A DNA stretch of 64,000 nucleotides from Pseudomonas lactis (GTDB lineage: Bacteria > Pseudomonadota > Gammaproteobacteria > Pseudomonadales > Pseudomonadaceae): assembly GCF_001439845.1 (NCBI RefSeq), contig NZ_JYLO01000008.1, positions 186,001-250,000 on the forward strand, read 5' to 3'. Made by a program: the position numbers and the translations under genes. Positions 39,335 to 48,283 of the stretch are shown piece after piece. Within the stretch, counting starts at the first letter, position 1. Every line of letters starts with the position of its first letter. The notes under the pieces were generated by a model. The model saw only the letters and a program-made list of their open reading frames with translations. It was not told the DNA's origin and did not search any database.

Positions 39335-39751
39335 TTACTTCTTGCGGATCTGCTGGAGAGTACGCAGCTGGGCTGCGGCCTCGGCCAGACGGACTGCAGC
39401 AGCGCTGTAGTCGAAGTCTGCGCCTTTTTCGTTCAGCGCCTTCTCGGCAGCCTTGACGGCTTCCTGAGCGGAGGCTTCATCCAGGTCGCCAGCACGTTGC
39501 ACGGTGTCGGCAAGTACCTTGACCATGTTCGGCTGAACCTCGAGGAAACCACCGGAGATGTAAAACACCTCCTTTTCCCCGCCTTGCTTGGTCAGAGTGA
39601 TCGGACCTGGCTTCAAGCTGGTGATCAACGGCGCGTGGCCCATGGCAATACCCAGGTCACCGAGTTCGCCGTGTGCAATCACCATTTCTACCAGACCGGA
39701 GAAAATTTCCCCTTCCGCGCTGACGATATCGCAATGGACTGTCATAGCCAT
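39335..39751 (-). CDS. atpC: ATP synthase F1 epsilon subunit
   Basis: A 138-residue subunit of the F1 central stalk that couples rotation and inhibits ATP hydrolysis through its C-terminal helices. The N-terminal beta-sandwich (about 1-85) reads 'HCDIVSAEGEIFSGLVEMVI' and 'GDLGIAMGHAPLITSLKPGP'; the C-terminal part is an Ala/Glu-rich helical pair. It is the last gene of the atp operon, 44 bases after atpD, with a small inverted repeat (39773-39790) in the spacer. Confidence 0.97.
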   Translation of the reverse strand: MAMTVHCDIVSAEGEIFSGLVEMVIAHGELGDLGIAMGHAPLITSLKPGPITLTKQGGEKEVFYISGGFLEVQPNMVKVLADTVQRAGDLDEASAQEAVKAAEKALNEKGADFDYSAAAVRLAEAAAQLRTLQQIRKK

Positions 39752-39795
39752 CTGATTGCCTCAACCTGATGAGCGCCCATTTCCGGGCGCCTGGA

Positions 39796-41172
39796 TTACA
39801 GTTTCTTGGCTTTCTCGATCGCTTCTTCGATGCCGCCGACCATGTAGAACGCTTGTTCTGGCAAGTGGTCGTAGTCACCGTTGAGGATGCCTTTGAAGCC
39901 AGCAATGGTGTCTTTCAGGGAAACGTATTTACCCGAGGCACCGGTGAAGACTTCAGCCACGAAGAACGGCTGCGACAAGAAACGCTGGATCTTACGAGCA
40001 CGGTTTACCAACTGCTTGTCGGCTTCCGACAGCTCGTCCATACCCAGGATCGCAATGATGTCCTTCAGTTCTTTGTAACGCTGCAGCACGTACTGAACGC
40101 CGCGAGCGGTGTCGTAGTGCTCCTGGCCGATCACGTTCGGGTCCAGCTGGCGCGACGTCGAGTCGAGTGGATCGACCGCTGGGTAGATACCCAGGGAAGC
40201 GATGTCACGGGACAGAACGACGGTAGCGTCCAAGTGGGCGAAGGTGGTGGCTGGCGACGGGTCGGTCAAGTCATCCGCAGGTACGTATACCGCTTGGATC
40301 GAGGTGATCGAACCTTCCTTGGTCGAAGTGATACGTTCTTGCAGAACGCCCATCTCTTCAGCCAGGGTCGGCTGGTAACCTACTGCCGAAGGCATACGGC
40401 CCAGCAGTGCGGATACTTCAGTACCGGCCAGGGTGTAACGGTAGATGTTGTCGACGAACAGCAGAACGTCGTTACCTTCGTCACGGAACTTCTCGGCCAT
40501 GGTCAGGCCAGTCAGGGCTACGCGCAGACGGTTTCCCGGCGGCTCGTTCATCTGACCGTAAACCAGTGCCACTTTGTCCAGAACGTTGGAGTCCTTCATC
40601 TCGTGGTAGAAGTCGTTACCCTCACGAGTACGCTCACCAACACCTGCGAACACGGAATAACCGCTGTGCTCGATGGCGATGTTACGGATCAGTTCCATCA
40701 TGTTTACGGTCTTGCCTACACCGGCACCACCGAACAGACCGACTTTACCGCCCTTGGCGAACGGGCAAACCAGGTCGATAACCTTGATGCCGGTTTCCAG
40801 CAGGTCGTTGCCGCCTGCTTGTTCTGCGAACGAAGGTGCTGCGCGGTGAATGCCCCAACGCTCTTCGGTGGCAATCGGGCCAGCTTCGTCAATCGGGTTG
40901 CCCAGTACGTCCATGATCCGGCCCAGGGTCGCTTTACCGACCGGTACGGAGATGGCAGCGCCAGTGTCGACAACGTCCAGACCGCGCTTCAAGCCTTCGG
41001 TGGAACCCATCGCAATGGTACGAACTACGCCGTCGCCCAGCTGCTGCTGAACTTCCAGGGTAGTTTCCGCGCCTTGTACTTTCAGCGCGTTGTAGATGCT
41101 CGGTACGCTGTCGCGTGGAAATTCCACGTCGATAACGGCGCCGATGATTTGAACGATACGTCCGCTACTCAT
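39796..41172 (-). CDS. atpD: ATP synthase F1 beta subunit (catalytic)
   Basis: A 458-residue catalytic subunit that makes ATP from ADP and phosphate. Walker A is GGAGVGKT in 'KVGLFGGAGVGKTVNMMELI', the catalytic Glu is in 'GVGERTREGNDFYHEM', Walker B is 'VLLFVDNIYRYTLAG', and the DELSEADK segment that interacts with epsilon is in 'IAILGMDELSEADKQLVNRA'. Length fits the family. It lies between atpG (27 bases) and atpC. Confidence 0.98.
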   Translation of the reverse strand: MSSGRIVQIIGAVIDVEFPRDSVPSIYNALKVQGAETTLEVQQQLGDGVVRTIAMGSTEGLKRGLDVVDTGAAISVPVGKATLGRIMDVLGNPIDEAGPIATEERWGIHRAAPSFAEQAGGNDLLETGIKVIDLVCPFAKGGKVGLFGGAGVGKTVNMMELIRNIAIEHSGYSVFAGVGERTREGNDFYHEMKDSNVLDKVALVYGQMNEPPGNRLRVALTGLTMAEKFRDEGNDVLLFVDNIYRYTLAGTEVSALLGRMPSAVGYQPTLAEEMGVLQERITSTKEGSITSIQAVYVPADDLTDPSPATTFAHLDATVVLSRDIASLGIYPAVDPLDSTSRQLDPNVIGQEHYDTARGVQYVLQRYKELKDIIAILGMDELSEADKQLVNRARKIQRFLSQPFFVAEVFTGASGKYVSLKDTIAGFKGILNGDYDHLPEQAFYMVGGIEEAIEKAKKL

Positions 41173-41199
41173 AGCTGGATCCTCTGAATATTTGAACCG

Positions 41200-42060
41200 T
41201 TAAACCGCGGCAGCGCCGCCGACGATTTCCGAGATCTCTTGGGTGATCGCAGCCTGACGCGCCTTGTTGTAGATCAGCTGCAAATCGCTGATCAGATCAC
41301 CGGCGTTATCGGTAGCGTTTTTCATCGCGATCATCCGCGCCGCTTGTTCAGCTGCGTTGTTCTCGACCACCGCCTGGTACACCTGCGACTCCACGTAGCG
41401 CACCATCAAGCCGTCAAGCAGCTCTTTGGCGTCTGGTTCGTAGAGGTAGTCCCAGTGGTGCTTGAGTTCCTGATCCGGGGTCGCCACCAGTGGAATCAAT
41501 TGCTCCACGGTTGGCTGCTGGGTCATGGTGTTGATGAACTTGTTGGATACCACGGAGAGGCGGTCAATACGGCCTTCCAGGTACGCATCCAGCATCACCT
41601 TCACACTGCCGATCAAATCATTGATCGACGGCTCTTCACCCAGGTGGCTGATAGCTGCAACGACGTTACCGCCGAAGTTGCGGAAAAAGGCCGCACCCTT
41701 GCTACCAACAACACACAGATCAATCTCGACGCCGTTTTCGCGGTTTACCGCCATGTCCTTGACCAGGGCCTTGAACAGGTTGGTATTCAGACCACCACAC
41801 AAACCACGGTCACTGCTCACTACCACATAACCCACACGCTTGACGGCGCGCTCGATCATGAACGGGTGGCGGTATTCCGGGTTGGCGTTGGCCAGATGCC
41901 CAATTACCTGGCGGATACGCTCCGCATAAGGACGGCTAGCAGCCATGCGCATTTGTGCCTTGCGCATTTTGCTGACCGCCACTTTTTCCATGGCGCTGGT
42001 AATTTTTTGCGTGCTTTTGATGCTCGCAATCTTACTGCGAATCTCTTTTGCGCCTGCCAT
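41200..42060 (-). CDS. atpG: ATP synthase F1 gamma subunit
   Basis: A 286-residue rotor shaft of F1. The N-terminal helix 'EIRSKIASIKSTQKITSAME' and the C-terminal helix 'ATDNAGDLISDLQLIYNKAR' with 'QAAITQEISEIVGGAAA' are the conserved parts that turn inside the alpha-beta ring; 'SDRGLCGGLNTNLFKA' is the signature. A strong hairpin (42083-42104) lies in the 50-base spacer after atpA. Confidence 0.98.
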   Translation of the reverse strand: MAGAKEIRSKIASIKSTQKITSAMEKVAVSKMRKAQMRMAASRPYAERIRQVIGHLANANPEYRHPFMIERAVKRVGYVVVSSDRGLCGGLNTNLFKALVKDMAVNRENGVEIDLCVVGSKGAAFFRNFGGNVVAAISHLGEEPSINDLIGSVKVMLDAYLEGRIDRLSVVSNKFINTMTQQPTVEQLIPLVATPDQELKHHWDYLYEPDAKELLDGLMVRYVESQVYQAVVENNAAEQAARMIAMKNATDNAGDLISDLQLIYNKARQAAITQEISEIVGGAAAV

Positions 42061-42082
42061 GTAACACCTATCAGGTTAGCAA

Positions 42083-42104
42083 GCGGGAGCCTTGCGGCTC
42101 CCGC
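42083..42104 (-). other. Stem-loop in the atpA-atpG spacer
   Basis: A perfect 9-base-pair stem (GCGGGAGCC, loop TTGC on the plus strand, GGCTCCCGC) without a T run after it, within the atp operon mRNA. It is more likely an mRNA-stability or translation element than a terminator. Confidence 0.6.
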
Positions 42105-42110
42105 TGCGGC

Positions 42111-43655
42111 TTACCAGGTTTGGGTGGCCTTGAACTTCTCGATACCGGCTTTCATGCCAGCGTCGATATCGTCATTGAAGTCACCCTTCACGTTGATCTT
42201 CGCCATCAATTCGGCGTGATCGCGGTTGAAGTAAGCAATCAGCGCTTGTTCAAAGCTGCCGACCTTGGCGATTTCAACGTCGGTCAGGAACCCACGCTCA
42301 GCGGCATACAGCGACAACGCCATGTCAGCGATCGACATTGGGGCGTATTGCTTCTGCTTCATCAGCTCGGTAACGCGCTGACCATGCTCAAGTTGCTTAC
42401 GGGTCGCTTCGTCCAGGTCAGAAGCGAACTGGGCGAATGCCGCCAGTTCACGGTACTGAGCCAGAGCGGTACGGATACCACCGGAGAGCTTCTTGATGAT
42501 CTTGGTCTGAGCGGCACCACCCACACGGGATACCGAAACACCGGCGTTCACTGCAGGGCGGATGCCTGAGTTGAACATGGCCGATTCCAGGAAGATCTGA
42601 CCGTCAGTGATGGAAATCACGTTGGTCGGAACGAACGCGGAAACGTCGCCAGCCTGGGTTTCGATGATCGGCAGTGCGGTCAGGGAACCGGTTTTGCCGG
42701 TCACTGCGCCGTTGGTGAACTTCTCTACGTACTCTTCCGAAACGCGGGATGCGCGCTCCAGCAGACGGGAGTGGAGATAGAACACGTCGCCTGGGTAAGC
42801 TTCACGGCCTGGTGGACGGCGCAGCAGCAGGGAAATCTGGCGGTAAGCCACTGCTTGCTTGGACAGATCGTCATAAACGATCAGCGCGTCTTCACCGCGG
42901 TCGCGGAAGAATTCACCCATGGTGCAACCGGAGTACGGTGCCAGGAATTGCAGCGCAGGAGATTCCGAAGCACTGGCAGCCACGATGATCGTGTTGGCCA
43001 GGGCGCCGTTTTCTTCCAGCTTGCGAACCACGTTGGCGATGGTCGATTGCTTCTGACCGATCGCTACGTAGACGCAGAAAATGCCGCTGTCTTTCTGGTT
43101 GATGATCGCGTCGATCGCCAGAGCGGTCTTACCGATCTGACGGTCACCGATGATCAGCTCACGCTGGCCACGGCCGACTGGGATCATGGCATCGACAGCC
43201 TTGTAGCCAGTCTGTACAGGCTGGTCTACCGACTTACGCCAGATCACGCCTGGAGCAACTTTCTCGACCGCGTCGGTCTCGGTGTTGCCCAGTGGACCTT
43301 TACCGTCAACAGGGTTACCCAGTGCGTCGACTACGCGACCCAGCAGTTCCTTACCAACCGGAACTTCCAGGATGCGGCCTGTGCACTTGGCGCTCATGCC
43401 TTCAGCCAGACTGGTGTACGCGCCCAATACAACGGCACCTACGGAGTCTTGCTCCAGGTTGAGGGCCATACCGTAGACGCCGCCCGGAAACTCGATCATC
43501 TCGCCGTACATGACGTCGGCCAGACCGTGAATCCGCACGATGCCGTCAGATACGCTGACGACAGTGCCTTCGTTACGGGCTTGGGAGGTCACATCGAGCT
43601 TGTCGATGCGGCCCTTGATAATTTCACTTATTTCGGAAGGATTGAGTTGCTGCAT
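42111..43655 (-). CDS. atpA: ATP synthase F1 alpha subunit
   Basis: A 514-residue non-catalytic nucleotide-binding subunit of F1. Walker A is GDRQIGKT in 'ELIIGDRQIGKTALAIDAII', and the signature 'FVPTNVISITDGQIFLES' with 'RPAVNAGVSVSRVGGAAQ' follows. The N-terminus 'LNPSEISEIIKGRIDKLDV' is typical. Length matches the family. It lies 21 bases after atpH in the atp operon. Confidence 0.98.
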   Translation of the reverse strand: MQQLNPSEISEIIKGRIDKLDVTSQARNEGTVVSVSDGIVRIHGLADVMYGEMIEFPGGVYGMALNLEQDSVGAVVLGAYTSLAEGMSAKCTGRILEVPVGKELLGRVVDALGNPVDGKGPLGNTETDAVEKVAPGVIWRKSVDQPVQTGYKAVDAMIPVGRGQRELIIGDRQIGKTALAIDAIINQKDSGIFCVYVAIGQKQSTIANVVRKLEENGALANTIIVAASASESPALQFLAPYSGCTMGEFFRDRGEDALIVYDDLSKQAVAYRQISLLLRRPPGREAYPGDVFYLHSRLLERASRVSEEYVEKFTNGAVTGKTGSLTALPIIETQAGDVSAFVPTNVISITDGQIFLESAMFNSGIRPAVNAGVSVSRVGGAAQTKIIKKLSGGIRTALAQYRELAAFAQFASDLDEATRKQLEHGQRVTELMKQKQYAPMSIADMALSLYAAERGFLTDVEIAKVGSFEQALIAYFNRDHAELMAKINVKGDFNDDIDAGMKAGIEKFKATQTW

Positions 43656-43676
43656 TGCTCTGCTGCCCCTTCAAAC

Positions 43677-44213
43677 TCAAGATTTCAATGCTTCGGCAAG
43701 TTTCGCGATTTTGCCGCGAATCGAGCCATCGATAACCAGGTCGCCGGCACGGATAACAACACCACCAATAAGCGATGCGTCCTCCGAAGCTTGCAGGCGC
43801 ACTTCCCGATTGAGTCGTGCACTGAGAACCTTGGCGAGTTTGTCTTGCTGTTCTTGGTTCAATGCGAAAGCACTGGTCACTTCAACGTCTACCGATTTCT
43901 CTGCTTCGGCCTTGTACAGGTCGAACAGAGCGGCGATCTCCGGCAATAGCGGGAGACGGTCGTTTTCGGCAATGACGTGGATGAAGTTCTGCACCTTCAC
44001 ATCAAACTTGTCGCCGCACACTTCAATAAAAGTGGCGGCCTTGTCTGCGCTCGTCAGGCGCGGGGCCTTGAGCACGCGCTGCATGGTGTCGTCTTGCGAC
44101 ACTGCTGCAGCCAGGCCGAGCATGGCTGACCAAGAGGCCAGTTGCTGGTGGGCCTGGGCGTGCTCGAAGGCTGCCTTAGCGTAAGGTCGGGCCAACGTGG
44201 TCAGTTCTGCCAT
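43677..44213 (-). CDS. atpH: ATP synthase F1 delta subunit
   Basis: A 178-residue subunit that joins the top of the alpha-beta hexamer to the b-subunit stator. The N-terminal helical domain begins 'LARPYAKAAFEHAQAHQQLA', and the C-terminal signature is 'DASLIGGVVIRAGDLVIDGS'. Length fits. It lies 12 bases after atpF. Confidence 0.96.
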   Translation of the reverse strand: MAELTTLARPYAKAAFEHAQAHQQLASWSAMLGLAAAVSQDDTMQRVLKAPRLTSADKAATFIEVCGDKFDVKVQNFIHVIAENDRLPLLPEIAALFDLYKAEAEKSVDVEVTSAFALNQEQQDKLAKVLSARLNREVRLQASEDASLIGGVVIRAGDLVIDGSIRGKIAKLAEALKS

Positions 44214-44225
44214 GATCGCCCTCGC

Positions 44226-44696
44226 TTAAATTTCAGCAGCCAGTTTGTTAACCAGCTCCGCGTGCGCGTTTTGATCGATTTTGGCACCGAGGATCTTCTC
44301 AGCACCGCCAACGGCCAGAGCACCCAGTTGGGCACGCAGCGCGTCTTTGACACCGTTCAGTTCCTGTTCGATCTCGGCATGAGCCGAAGCCTTCACACGG
44401 TCAGCTTCGACGCGGGCTTTTTCAACAGCCTCTTCGACGATCTGGTTACCGCGTTTCTTGGCTTGCTCAATGATCTCGGCTGCCTGTGCTTTAGCTTCGC
44501 GCAGTTGCTGACCCACTTTCTCGTGGGCCAACTCCAAGTCGCGAGCTGCACGGCTGGCAGCGTCCAAACCATCCGCGATCTTCTTCTGACGTTCGTGCAA
44601 AGCCGCGATGACCGGAGGCCACACGAACTTCATGCAAAACACTACAAAAATGAAGAACGCAACGGATTGGCCAATCAGGGTTGCATTAATGTTCAC
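44226..44696 (-). CDS. atpF: ATP synthase Fo b subunit
   Basis: A 156-residue stator subunit: one N-terminal membrane helix ('LIGQSVAFFIFVVFCMKFVW', about 7-27), then a long charged, Ala-rich coiled coil (about 30-150) that dimerises and reaches delta. Length equals that of typical b subunits. It lies 56 bases after atpE. Confidence 0.97.
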   Translation of the reverse strand: MNINATLIGQSVAFFIFVVFCMKFVWPPVIAALHERQKKIADGLDAASRAARDLELAHEKVGQQLREAKAQAAEIIEQAKKRGNQIVEEAVEKARVEADRVKASAHAEIEQELNGVKDALRAQLGALAVGGAEKILGAKIDQNAHAELVNKLAAEI

Positions 44697-44752
44697 GCCA
44701 ACACCTCGCTCATTCGTTGTCCATCACCCCAATCACTCGAAAAGTCGAGTGA

Positions 44753-45010
44753 TTAGCCAGCGAGTTGACCAACGAAGGGGTTCGCGAAGGTGAAGAACAG
44801 TGCGATACCAACGCCGATCATGGTCACGGCGTCGAGCAGGCCGGCGACGATGAACATTTTAACTTGCAGCATTGGGACCATTTCTGGCTGACGCGCTGCG
44901 CCTTCCAGGAATTTGCCGCCCAGCAGGCCGAAACCAATGGCAGTACCCAGGGCGCCCAGGCCGATCAACAGTGCAACAGCGATAGCGGTTAGACCAACTA
45001 CAGTTTCCAT
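44753..45010 (-). CDS. atpE: ATP synthase Fo c subunit
   Basis: An 85-residue hairpin of two membrane helices that forms the rotating c ring. The proton-carrying carboxylate is Asp60 in '[17 protein letters not shown]'; the polar loop is '[11 protein letters not shown]'. The ion-binding residues point to a proton ring rather than a sodium ring. It has 133 bases of spacer after atpB, with a stem-loop in it (45098-45119). Confidence 0.97.
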
Positions 45011-45097
45011 CTTTCCTCCCGACTTTTACGTCGTATGGTTTAGGTTTTTTAGATTTTAAAGCGGTAAAACAAATCGTTTCATAGCCCTGTTGGGCCA

Positions 45098-45119
45098 CCT
45101 TCCCGTTTGACCGGGAAGG
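45098..45119 (-). other. Stem-loop in the atpB-atpE spacer
   Basis: A perfect 8-base-pair stem (CCTTCCCG, 6-base loop, CGGGAAGG) without a following T run, in the longest spacer of the atp operon, upstream of the highly translated atpE gene. It may protect or help process the mRNA. Confidence 0.6.
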
Positions 45120-45143
45120 ACATCAGACTAGTCGAGACTGGTC

Positions 45144-46013
45144 TTAATGGTTCTCTTCGTGCGCCATCGACAGGTAGACGATGGTCAGCATCATGAAGAT
45201 GAAGGCCTGCAGGGTAATGATCAGGATGTGGAACACAGCCCACGCCCACTGCAGAACTACGCCCAGGCCGCTAAGCCAGAGCAGACCGCTGCCGAACATC
45301 ACAGCGATCAGAATGAACACCAGCTCGCCGGCATACATGTTGCCGAACAGTCGCAGAGCCAGGGAAATCGGCTTGGCGATCAGGGTGACGAATTCCAGCA
45401 GGAAGTTCACCGGGATCAGCAGGGCTTGAACGAAGATGTTCTTGCTGCCGAACGGGTGCAGGGTCAGTTCGCCGATGAAGCCGCCGATGCCCTTGACCTT
45501 GATGCTGTAGAAAATGATCAGCGCGAATACCGACAGAGCCATGCCCAGTGTGGCGTTCGGGTCAGTGGTGGATACGGCGCGGAATGGAATGTGCGGGTCG
45601 CCGGAGATCGCCATGGCCAACTGAGGAATCCAGTCCACCGGGATCAGGTCGACGGCGTTCATCAGGAACACCCACACGAAGATGGTCAGTGCCAGCGGTG
45701 CAATCACCGGGCTACGGCCATGGAAGCTGTCTTTCACGCTGCCATCGACGAATTCGACCAATACTTCAACGAAGTTCTGCAAAGCACCTGGCTGATCCGA
45801 AGTCGCCTTCTTTGCCGCCATGCGGAAAATCAGGACGAAGATCAGACCCAATGCGACCGACCAACCCAGAGTGTCCAGGTGGAAAGCCCAGAAACCCATT
45901 TCTTTGGCTTCTGCTGCGGTGTGGGCAAAGCCCCAGCCGCCATTAGGAAGCTGACCGAAGGTCAGGTTCTGCAAGTGGTGCTGGATATAGCCCGAAGCGG
46001 TTGTTTCTGCCAT
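45144..46013 (-). CDS. atpB: ATP synthase Fo a subunit
   Basis: A 289-residue membrane subunit that forms the proton half-channels beside the c ring. The essential Arg is in 'LAKPISLALRLFGNMYAGEL', with Asn/Glu of the next helix; 'IPVNFLLEFVTLIAKPI' precedes it and the last helix is 'ILIITLQAFIFMMLTIVYLS'. Five to six membrane segments are visible. It follows atpI by 16 bases. Confidence 0.97.
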   Translation of the reverse strand: MAETTASGYIQHHLQNLTFGQLPNGGWGFAHTAAEAKEMGFWAFHLDTLGWSVALGLIFVLIFRMAAKKATSDQPGALQNFVEVLVEFVDGSVKDSFHGRSPVIAPLALTIFVWVFLMNAVDLIPVDWIPQLAMAISGDPHIPFRAVSTTDPNATLGMALSVFALIIFYSIKVKGIGGFIGELTLHPFGSKNIFVQALLIPVNFLLEFVTLIAKPISLALRLFGNMYAGELVFILIAVMFGSGLLWLSGLGVVLQWAWAVFHILIITLQAFIFMMLTIVYLSMAHEENH

Positions 46014-46029
46014 GGTTGCCTCAAACGCC

Positions 46030-46440
46030 CTAAGGTTTCGAAAGTCTTGTTTTCATTAGCAGGGGAGCGAACCAGCTGACCAGTTGGGTCAACACGAAGA
46101 CGCCGAATACAGCCAGCGGCGCCAATGGCTTCACACCTGCAAAGGTCAGTGCAAACAGCACTGCCGTCAAAATCAGTTTCCCCGCCTCGCCGGCATAAAA
46201 AGACCGGACGATAGCCTGGGCTGCTCGGGCGCCGGAAAACCGAAAGGCCCTGTGAGCAAAATACATATTGGGCAGCAAGGCTATCAGGCCTCCGCAGAGT
46301 CCTGAATACCCGGCTACGACTCCATGCCAATACCAAAGCGCCAATGCGGCGATCAGCAAAATGACAAATTGAGCCAGTAGAACCGGAAAAACAGCCAAGC
46401 GATGGAACGGCAACGTGTTTGGCGTGCGGGTTTCCATCAC
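46030..46440 (-). CDS. atpI: ATP synthase protein I (AtpI)
   Basis: A 136-residue membrane protein with four hydrophobic segments (about 18-38, 42-60, 85-100, 108-128). AtpI is not part of the final enzyme; it assists c-ring assembly in several bacteria and may take part in Mg2+ uptake. It is the first gene of the atp operon and follows a good sigma-70 promoter (46512-46540). Identification rests on its place before atpB and on the AtpI-like membrane pattern with 'GLIALLPNMYFAHRAFRF'. Confidence 0.9.
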   Translation of the reverse strand: MMETRTPNTLPFHRLAVFPVLLAQFVILLIAALALWYWHGVVAGYSGLCGGLIALLPNMYFAHRAFRFSGARAAQAIVRSFYAGEAGKLILTAVLFALTFAGVKPLAPLAVFGVFVLTQLVSWFAPLLMKTRLSKP

Positions 46441-46511
46441 TCTTGCTCCTCAATGGTCGGCTGCCGGAAATCAATAACTTGGCATAATTTGTGCCGACAA
46501 AATGCGCGCAG

Positions 46512-46540
46512 AGTATAGGGGCGGTTCAGCCCCTATTCAA
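46512..46540 (-). promoter_or_regulatory. Sigma-70 promoter of the atp operon, with inverted repeat in the spacer
   Basis: On the minus strand: -35 TTGAAT, 17-base spacer, -10 TATACT (plus-strand 46535-46540 and 46512-46517). The spacer is nearly filled by a perfect 8-base inverted repeat (ATAGGGGC/GCCCCTAT, 46515-46536). The start of transcription would lie near 46505, about 65 bases before atpI. Confidence 0.7.
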
Positions 46541-46585
46541 CTGTCGGGTAGTGATTTCCGATCACGCGCTACATAAGCAAATGTT

Positions 46586-47458
46586 TCAGCGGATGTGGGC
46601 AAGGACGCCTTGAAGCTCGTCAAGGGAGTTATATCCGATGACCAATTGCCCTTTGCCCTTCTTGCCGTGACGAATTTGCACCGCAGAGCCCAGGCGCTCG
46701 GCCAGGCGCTGCTCGAGTCGCGCGATATCCGGATCAGGTTTGGCGGTTTCGACCGGTGCAGGTTTGCCGCTGAGCCACTGGCGCACCAGCGCTTCGGTCT
46801 GACGTACGGTCAGGCCTCGTGCGACAACGTGTCGCGCCCCTTCAACCTGTTGATTTTCGGGCAAACCGAGCAACGCACGGGCATGGCCCATTTCCAGGTC
46901 GCCGTGGGACAACATGGTCTTGATCACTTCCGGCAGCGCGATCAAACGCAACAAATTGGACACGGTGACGCGGGACTTGCCCACCGCCTCGGCCACTTGC
47001 TGCTGGGTGAGCTGGAATTCCTGCTGCAAACGCTGCAACGCAATCGCTTCTTCGATCGGATTGAGGTCTTCACGCTGGATATTCTCGATCAACGCCATGG
47101 CGATCGCGGTTTCATCCGGCACATCGCGCACCATGGCCGGGATGGTTTCCTTGCCGGCCTGCTGGCTGGCGCGCCAGCGGCGCTCACCGGCGATGATCTC
47201 AAAGCGGCCACCGCCAATGGGGCGCACCACGATAGGCTGCATCACGCCCTGGGCCTTGATCGAGTTGGACAGTTCTTCCAGGGCCTGGGGGTCCATGTCC
47301 CGACGTGGCTGGTATTTGCCGCGCTGGATCAGGTCCAGCGGCAAGTGCTGCAGCTCGCGCTCGTCGGCCTGCACCGCTTGTTCTTCAAGCGATGTGACGG
47401 TCGGACCACTCAACAGTGCATCCAGTCCACGTCCGAGACCTCGTTTCTTGACGGCCAT
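46586..47458 (-). CDS. parB: Chromosome partitioning protein ParB
   Basis: A 290-residue CTP-dependent DNA clamp that loads at parS sites and organises the origin region. The ParB/Sulfiredoxin N-domain carries 'IVVRPIGGGRFEIIAGERRW' with the GERRxR-type CTP motif (GERRWRAS), the helix-turn-helix lies at 'TQQQVAEAVGKSRVTVSNLL', and the C-terminal dimer domain ends 'SLDELQGVLAHIR'. The N-terminal 'KKRGLGRGLDALL' is the ParA-binding/stimulating segment. It lies 9 bases after parA. Its binding sites are found in recF (62970, 63600) and perhaps folE2. Confidence 0.97.
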   Translation of the reverse strand: MAVKKRGLGRGLDALLSGPTVTSLEEQAVQADERELQHLPLDLIQRGKYQPRRDMDPQALEELSNSIKAQGVMQPIVVRPIGGGRFEIIAGERRWRASQQAGKETIPAMVRDVPDETAIAMALIENIQREDLNPIEEAIALQRLQQEFQLTQQQVAEAVGKSRVTVSNLLRLIALPEVIKTMLSHGDLEMGHARALLGLPENQQVEGARHVVARGLTVRQTEALVRQWLSGKPAPVETAKPDPDIARLEQRLAERLGSAVQIRHGKKGKGQLVIGYNSLDELQGVLAHIR

Positions 47459-47467
47459 GGGGGTTCC

Positions 47468-48265
47468 TTAAGTTGGCTGGGCTGCAGCGGTGCGTGAATT
47501 GCGGCGTTGACGGCGAACCATCTCGCCAGCCAATGCCAGGTAGGCAATGGCACCGCGCGAGGATTTGTCGTACGCCAGCGCGGGCATGCCATAGCTTGGC
47601 GCTTCGGCCAGGCGGATGTTGCGTGGAATCACGGTGTCGTACAACTGGTCACCGAAGTGTTCCTTGAGCTGCGCCGACACATCGTTCATCAGGCTCAGGC
47701 GCGGGTCGAACATCGTGCGCAACAAGCCTTCGATCTGCAGTTTCGGGTTGAGCAACTCGGCAATGCGCTTGATGTTATCCACAAGGTCGCTCAGGCCTTC
47801 CAACGCGTAGTACTCGCACTGCATGGGGATAATCACCCCATCGGCGGCTACCAAGGCGTTAAGCGTGAGCATCGACAGCGACGGTGGGCAGTCGATCAAA
47901 ATGTAATCGTAGTTGTCGCGAATGGGCGCCAGGGCGCTGCGCAGACGGCTTTCTTTCATCTGCATTTCCAGCAGCACCACTTCCGCCGCGGTCAGATCGC
48001 GGTTGGCCGGCAGCAGTTGGTAACCGCCGTGCTCGGAATAGTGCATGGCCTGGGCCAGGTCGCATTCGCCAATCAGCAAATCGTAGACCGAGTTTTCCAG
48101 GCCGTGTTTATCCACACCGCTACCCATGGTGGCGTTGCCCTGTGGATCGAGATCGATCAACAGCACCCGACGCTTGGTTGCGACCAGGGATGCTGCGAGG
48201 TTGATACAGGTGGTGGTTTTACCCACACCACCTTTCTGGTTCGCTATCGCGAATACCTTAGCCAT
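47468..48265 (-). CDS. parA: Chromosome partitioning ATPase ParA (Soj)
   Basis: A 265-residue deviant-Walker ATPase that moves ParB-parS complexes. The deviant Walker A motif is 'IANQKGGVGKTTTCINLAAS' with the signature Lys in KGGVGKTT; 'RVLLIDLDPQGNATMG' and 'YDYILIDCPPSLSML' follow. The ATG at 48265 is used because the frame above begins at a TTG with no conserved residues. It lies 18 bases after rsmG and 9 before parB. Confidence 0.97.
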   Translation of the reverse strand: MAKVFAIANQKGGVGKTTTCINLAASLVATKRRVLLIDLDPQGNATMGSGVDKHGLENSVYDLLIGECDLAQAMHYSEHGGYQLLPANRDLTAAEVVLLEMQMKESRLRSALAPIRDNYDYILIDCPPSLSMLTLNALVAADGVIIPMQCEYYALEGLSDLVDNIKRIAELLNPKLQIEGLLRTMFDPRLSLMNDVSAQLKEHFGDQLYDTVIPRNIRLAEAPSYGMPALAYDKSSRGAIAYLALAGEMVRRQRRNSRTAAAQPT

Positions 48266-48283
48266 TCTTGCTTGTGTTCCCAA

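Noticed and set aside
39769..41187. Plus-strand open frame of 472 codons opposite atpD
   Set aside because: Antisense image of a certain atp gene; no ribosome-binding site or recognisable domain.
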